The notes under the pieces were generated by a model. That model was given only the letters and a program-made list of their open reading frames with translations. It was not told where the DNA came from and did no database searches. The position numbers and the translations under genes were made by a program. A stretch of DNA of 8,706 nucleotides, from positions 1 through 8,706 of the forward strand of contig RHCK01000051.1 in assembly GCA_010030605.1 (NCBI GenBank). Reading direction: 5' to 3'. Origin of the DNA: Acidimicrobiia bacterium. Its GTDB lineage: Bacteria; Actinomycetota; Acidimicrobiia; Acidimicrobiales; Ilumatobacteraceae. Shown here piece by piece: positions 6,309 through 8,706 of the stretch (position 1 is the stretch's first letter; the number at the start of each line of letters is the position of its first letter).

Positions 6309-7053
6309 ACGATTCGAGCAAACTCGGGTCGTCGCGCAATTCCTGACGCACCATCGCTTCCCAAAAGCCGATGAACTTGTCACCGTCGGATGCCTTCATG
6401 CGTTCGACGTACCAGGACGGCAACGCCGACTCACCGTTGCCGCCCGCGGCCCGCACATGCCACGCGCGCTGACAACGTTGTTCCAACGCGACCGCGCGTT
6501 GATGCACGGCGCGAATCGAATTACCGAGAACGAACACCCCATGACCGGCCAACAACACCAGATCCGCATTGCCCATGGCCGAGATGGCGGCCGCCGCGCT
6601 ACCCGGATCGTCGACCGAGCCGCCGTATTCCCGAACGAGCGTGATCTCACCGCCACCGAGCACGCTGCTCTGGTCGAGGGCAGGAGGAATTTCACCCATG
6701 TCGGCCCACACGGTGCCGTAGAGGGGGTGATTGTGCAGAGCCACCTCCACACCCGGTCGGGCCTTGTGCAGTTCGAGGTGCAACGGAATTCCCGGCGGCA
6801 CCGGCCAATCCCCCTCCACCAGATTTCCGTCCATGTCGATGCGAATGATGTGCTCGGGACGGATCTCGTTCCACAAGAGCATCCACGGATTGCAGAGCAA
6901 GGTGCCGTCGTGGAGGTTCACGGTGATGTGGCCCGCCAGATGATCGTTGTATCCCTCGCGCCACAGCGTTCGTGCCAGCAACACCATTTGTTGCTTGAGG
7001 GTGAGTTCGGGGAGCAGCCGATCGGGATTTGGCTGGAAACCTGACGAGCTCAT
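6307..7053 (-). CDS. Class II aldolase/adducin-family protein
   Basis: The 248-residue product has the class II aldolase/adducin fold signatures: GHITVNLHDG at 41-50, a probable catalytic glutamate E94 in LHLELHKARP, the zinc pair H107-x-H109 in LHNHPLYGTV, and the third zinc histidine H171 in LLAGHGVFVLG, matching the Glu and three His ligands of fuculose-1-phosphate aldolase. C-terminal helices include AVALEQRCQRAWH (187-199). Family enzymes use zinc for retro-aldol cleavage or epimerisation of sugar phosphates, or for decarboxylation. With the FGGY kinase remnant behind it, a fuculose- or ribulose-phosphate substrate is a reasonable inference, but the exact substrate is open. The ATG at 7053 has only a close GGAG (2 bases) and a distant AAAAGGA (13 bases), so the start is moderately sure. 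It is divergent from the AhpD-like gene, with a 15-bp palindrome between them. Confidence 0.88.
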   Translation of the reverse strand: MSSSGFQPNPDRLLPELTLKQQMVLLARTLWREGYNDHLAGHITVNLHDGTLLCNPWMLLWNEIRPEHIIRIDMDGNLVEGDWPVPPGIPLHLELHKARPGVEVALHNHPLYGTVWADMGEIPPALDQSSVLGGGEITLVREYGGSVDDPGSAAAAISAMGNADLVLLAGHGVFVLGNSIRAVHQRAVALEQRCQRAWHVRAAGGNGESALPSWYVERMKASDGDKFIGFWEAMVRQELRDDPSLLES

Positions 7054-7098
7054 CGCTCCATTCTTGTCCTTTTCAGGCGTTGGTCACTGCTCGGAGGC

Positions 7099-7113
7099 GT
7101 GCCGAGTCGGCAC
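7099..7113. promoter_or_regulatory. Perfect 15-bp palindrome (candidate operator) between divergent genes
   Basis: GTGCCGA-G-TCGGCAC is an exact inverted repeat with 7-base arms and one central base, lying in the 69-base region between the aldolase gene (-) and the AhpD-like gene (+). Its size and symmetry suit a dimeric helix-turn-helix regulator. As RNA it could not form a stable hairpin with a 1-base loop, so a DNA-binding role is more likely. It ends 9 bases before the ATG at 7123, where a bound protein would block transcription of the + gene. No matching regulator gene is visible nearby; the double TetR lies 5 kb away. Confidence 0.5.
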
Positions 7114-7122
7114 ACTGGAGAC

Positions 7123-7488
7123 ATGACCGATCACACCCACGGCTCCGACGTCATGAATTCCCTCGTCCCGCTGGCACGGGAGCTGCGTCAGCAGATTCCC
7201 GATGTCATGAAGGCATTCGCCGGATTGGCCAACGCGGTCATGACTCCTGGTGCTCTCGACAGCAAGACCAAAGAATTGATGGCCTTGAGCATCGCGGTGA
7301 GTCATCGATGTGACGGTTGCATTGCGTCGCACGCTCGCGGCGCGGCCAAGCACGGTGCGACAACGGCCGAGGTGGCCGAAGCCATCGGCGTCGCCGTGTT
7401 GATGACGGGCGGTCCCGCCACGGTGTACGGACCCCGAGCCCTCGCCGCCTTCGAGGAATACGCGAGCCAAGGCACCGCCTCCGAATGA
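7123..7488 (+). CDS. AhpD-like carboxymuconolactone decarboxylase-family protein
   Basis: The 121-residue all-helical product carries the AhpD-type redox signature E51-x11-C63-D-G-C66-x3-H70 (HRCDGCIASHARGA), exactly the E-x11-C-x2-C-x3-H spacing of peroxidase-active AhpD proteins, followed by the conserved ATTAEVAEAIGVAVLMTGGPA helix. Such proteins reduce peroxides or disulfide partners with the CxxC pair, usually as trimers or hexamers in the cytoplasm; the decarboxylase members lack this CxxC pair, so a thiol role is favoured. The ATG at 7123 follows TGGAG with a short 2-base gap; a GTG at 7099 is also in frame but sits inside the palindrome. The stop codon overlaps the start of the transporter gene by 4 bases (ATGA), so the two are translated together. 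Confidence 0.88.
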   Translation: MTDHTHGSDVMNSLVPLARELRQQIPDVMKAFAGLANAVMTPGALDSKTKELMALSIAVSHRCDGCIASHARGAAKHGATTAEVAEAIGVAVLMTGGPATVYGPRALAAFEEYASQGTASE

Positions 7489-8706
7489 AGGACGACGGCA
7501 CCGGTTCCGATTCGACGCATCACCATCGTCGACACTCGTTCCGCGGTGCGGGCTACTTCAAACGACTCGGACCGGGACTCATCACCGGTGCGGCCGACGA
7601 CGACCCGTCGGGCATCGGCACCTATTCGCAAGTGGGTGCGGCCACCGGACTGGGTCTCGTCTGGACCACGGTTGTCGCGTTGCCGTTGGCCTCGGCCGTG
7701 CAGGAGGCCACCGCTCGGCTGGGTTTGGTCACGGATCGGGGTCTGGCGGCACTGATCAAGATCCACTTCTCCCGGAAGGTACTGATGCTGGCGGTTCTTC
7801 TGGTGACCGCGGCCAACACGTTCAACATCGGAGCCGACATCGGGTCGATGGCGGCCGCGACGCGCCTCATCGTGCCGATACCCCACATCGTTCTGGTTCT
7901 CGCCTTCACCGCCCTCATGGCTTCGCTCGAGGTGATCATCCCCTATCGGCGATATTCGAAGGTTCTCCGCTGGTTGTGTCTATCGATCGTGGCCTACATC
8001 CTCGTGTTGTTCACGATCGACGTGTCCTGGAGCGACGTCGCATTCCACACCTTCGTTCCGCATCTCGAGTTCACACGCACCGAAATCGCGGCCATGATCG
8101 CCATCTTCGGCACGACGATCTCGCCGTATCTCTTCTTCTGGCAGAGCGGTGAAGAAGTGGAGGAGATCACGGCGAGCCACGGCCAACTCACGCCAACACC
8201 GACGCACATGCGCGCGATGCGCGGGGACGTGTTCTCCGGAATGGGTTCGGGGGTCACCGTCATGTTCGCGATCATGGTCACGGCCGCGGCCACTCTCGGC
8301 GCGAAGGGAAGCGTGAACATCTCCACCGCCGAACAAGCCGCCGACGCCCTGCGTCCGTTGGCCGGCGACATGGCCGGGCTGTTGTTCACATTCGGCATCG
8401 TGGGCACGGGTTTGCTGGCCATTCCCGTGTTGGCGGGCTCCACGGCCTACGCGGTGAGCGAGGCGTTCGGATGGAAGGAAGGTCTGGGTCTCAAGCTGTC
8501 GCAAGCCAAGGCGTTCTACCTCGTGATCATCGGTTCGATGATCGGCGGATTGTGCATGAACCTGTTCGGATTGAACGCGGTGCGGGCGCTCTACTTCTCG
8601 GCGATTCTGAATGGATTGGCGGCCCCACCATTGATTCTGCTCGTGTGGCTCCTCGCACGATCGGAGAAGGTGCTGGGTGAGCATCGAAGCGGCTGGCTCT
8701 CGCAGT
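7485..8706 (+). CDS. NRAMP/SLC11-like divalent metal transporter (3' end cut by window)
   Basis: The frame runs open from the ATG at 7485 to the window end, giving 407 residues. A short His-rich cytoplasmic leader (HHHRRH, 12-17) precedes TM1, which holds the family signature LGPGLITGAADDDPSGIG (28-45). About nine to ten hydrophobic segments are visible (near 33-70, 99-118, 133-150, 163-179, 198-218, 250-270, 298-325, 343-361, 368-391). The metal-site motifs are altered: the canonical TM1 D-P-G-N reads D40-P-S-G43, and the canonical TM6 M-P-H reads S213-P-Y215 (GTTISPYLFFWQS). Loss of the Met soft ligand and of the Asn argues against a standard Mn/Fe transporter and recalls the divergent bacterial NRAMP-related (magnesium-type) branch; that is inference. 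EEVEE at 223-227 is a short acidic loop after TM6. Only the C-terminus is missing, perhaps one or two helices. Confidence 0.88.
   Translation, partial: MKDDGTGSDSTHHHRRHSFRGAGYFKRLGPGLITGAADDDPSGIGTYSQVGAATGLGLVWTTVVALPLASAVQEATARLGLVTDRGLAALIKIHFSRKVLMLAVLLVTAANTFNIGADIGSMAAATRLIVPIPHIVLVLAFTALMASLEVIIPYRRYSKVLRWLCLSIVAYILVLFTIDVSWSDVAFHTFVPHLEFTRTEIAAMIAIFGTTISPYLFFWQSGEEVEEITASHGQLTPTPTHMRAMRGDVFSGMGSGVTVMFAIMVTAAATLGAKGSVNISTAEQAADALRPLAGDMAGLLFTFGIVGTGLLAIPVLAGSTAYAVSEAFGWKEGLGLKLSQAKAFYLVIIGSMIGGLCMNLFGLNAVRALYFSAILNGLAAPPLILLVWLLARSEKVLGEHRSGWLSQ

Noticed and set aside
7099..7122. GTG at 7099 as start of the AhpD-like protein
   Set aside because: A GGAGG lies just 1 base upstream of it, too close for initiation, and the GTG is part of the palindrome. 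The ATG at 7123 leaves the domain intact.
7302..8684. Long minus-strand open frames (7302-7886 and 7980-8684) across the right end
   Set aside because: They are antisense to the transporter frame, whose translation shows an NRAMP-like signature and hydrophobic helices. The minus-strand products are Arg/His-rich with no recognisable domain.
141..8706. RNA genes, CRISPR arrays, transposons, attachment sites
   Set aside because: No cloverleaf-like tRNA pattern, rRNA segment, regular direct-repeat array, transposase or integrase motif was seen on either strand by eye. Small structured RNAs cannot be fully excluded without covariance-model searches.

Overview
The window holds eight protein-coding genes on both strands, packed tightly with no gene-free stretch above 100 bases. 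Third codon positions are mostly G or C. Several genes lack a Shine-Dalgarno sequence and instead carry a TAnnnT -10-like hexamer 6 bases before the start codon, as in leaderless transcripts. Together with the gene families present (VanA-like Rieske oxygenase, TetR, SnoaL-like, AhpD-like, NRAMP-like), this suggests an actinobacterium, perhaps of the Acidimicrobiia/Ilumatobacter type. That placement is an inference from style, not from a marker gene. I see no rRNA, tRNA, CRISPR array, insertion sequence or prophage gene.

Left part (1-2095): the 3' part of a Rieske non-haem iron oxygenase gene on + meets, tail to tail with a single base between the stops, a gene on - for an unusual regulator made of two complete TetR units fused in one chain. 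The regulator is divergent, across 78 bases, from the next gene.

Middle (2174-4907, all +): a secreted lipoprotein serine protease of the HtrA/DegP type (His-Asp-Ser triad and a PDZ-like region) with an extra C-terminal domain of about 150-170 residues; a small class I SAM-dependent methyltransferase; and a SnoaL/NTF2-like protein. These three look like independent neighbours rather than a pathway.

Right-middle (4914-7053, all -, read right to left): a class II aldolase/adducin-family protein, then a translationally coupled fragment of an FGGY sugar kinase that lacks both ends and both catalytic aspartates, then a lipoprotein with pentapeptide repeats. Aldolase plus FGGY kinase is the usual pairing in fuculose, ribulose or xylulose use, so this may be a decayed or repurposed sugar-catabolic operon. 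A perfect 9-bp-arm hairpin covers the probable start of the pentapeptide lipoprotein.

Right end (7123-8706, +): divergent from the aldolase and separated from it by a region with a perfect 15-bp palindrome, an AhpD-like carboxymuconolactone-decarboxylase-fold protein overlaps by 4 bases (ATGA) an NRAMP/SLC11-like transporter whose metal-binding motifs are non-canonical. The transporter runs off the window.

I found no clearly new multi-gene system. The points most worth a second look are the single-chain double TetR, the hairpin/leaderless start of the pentapeptide lipoprotein, the coupled kinase fragment, and the AhpD-like/NRAMP-like pair with its altered metal site.
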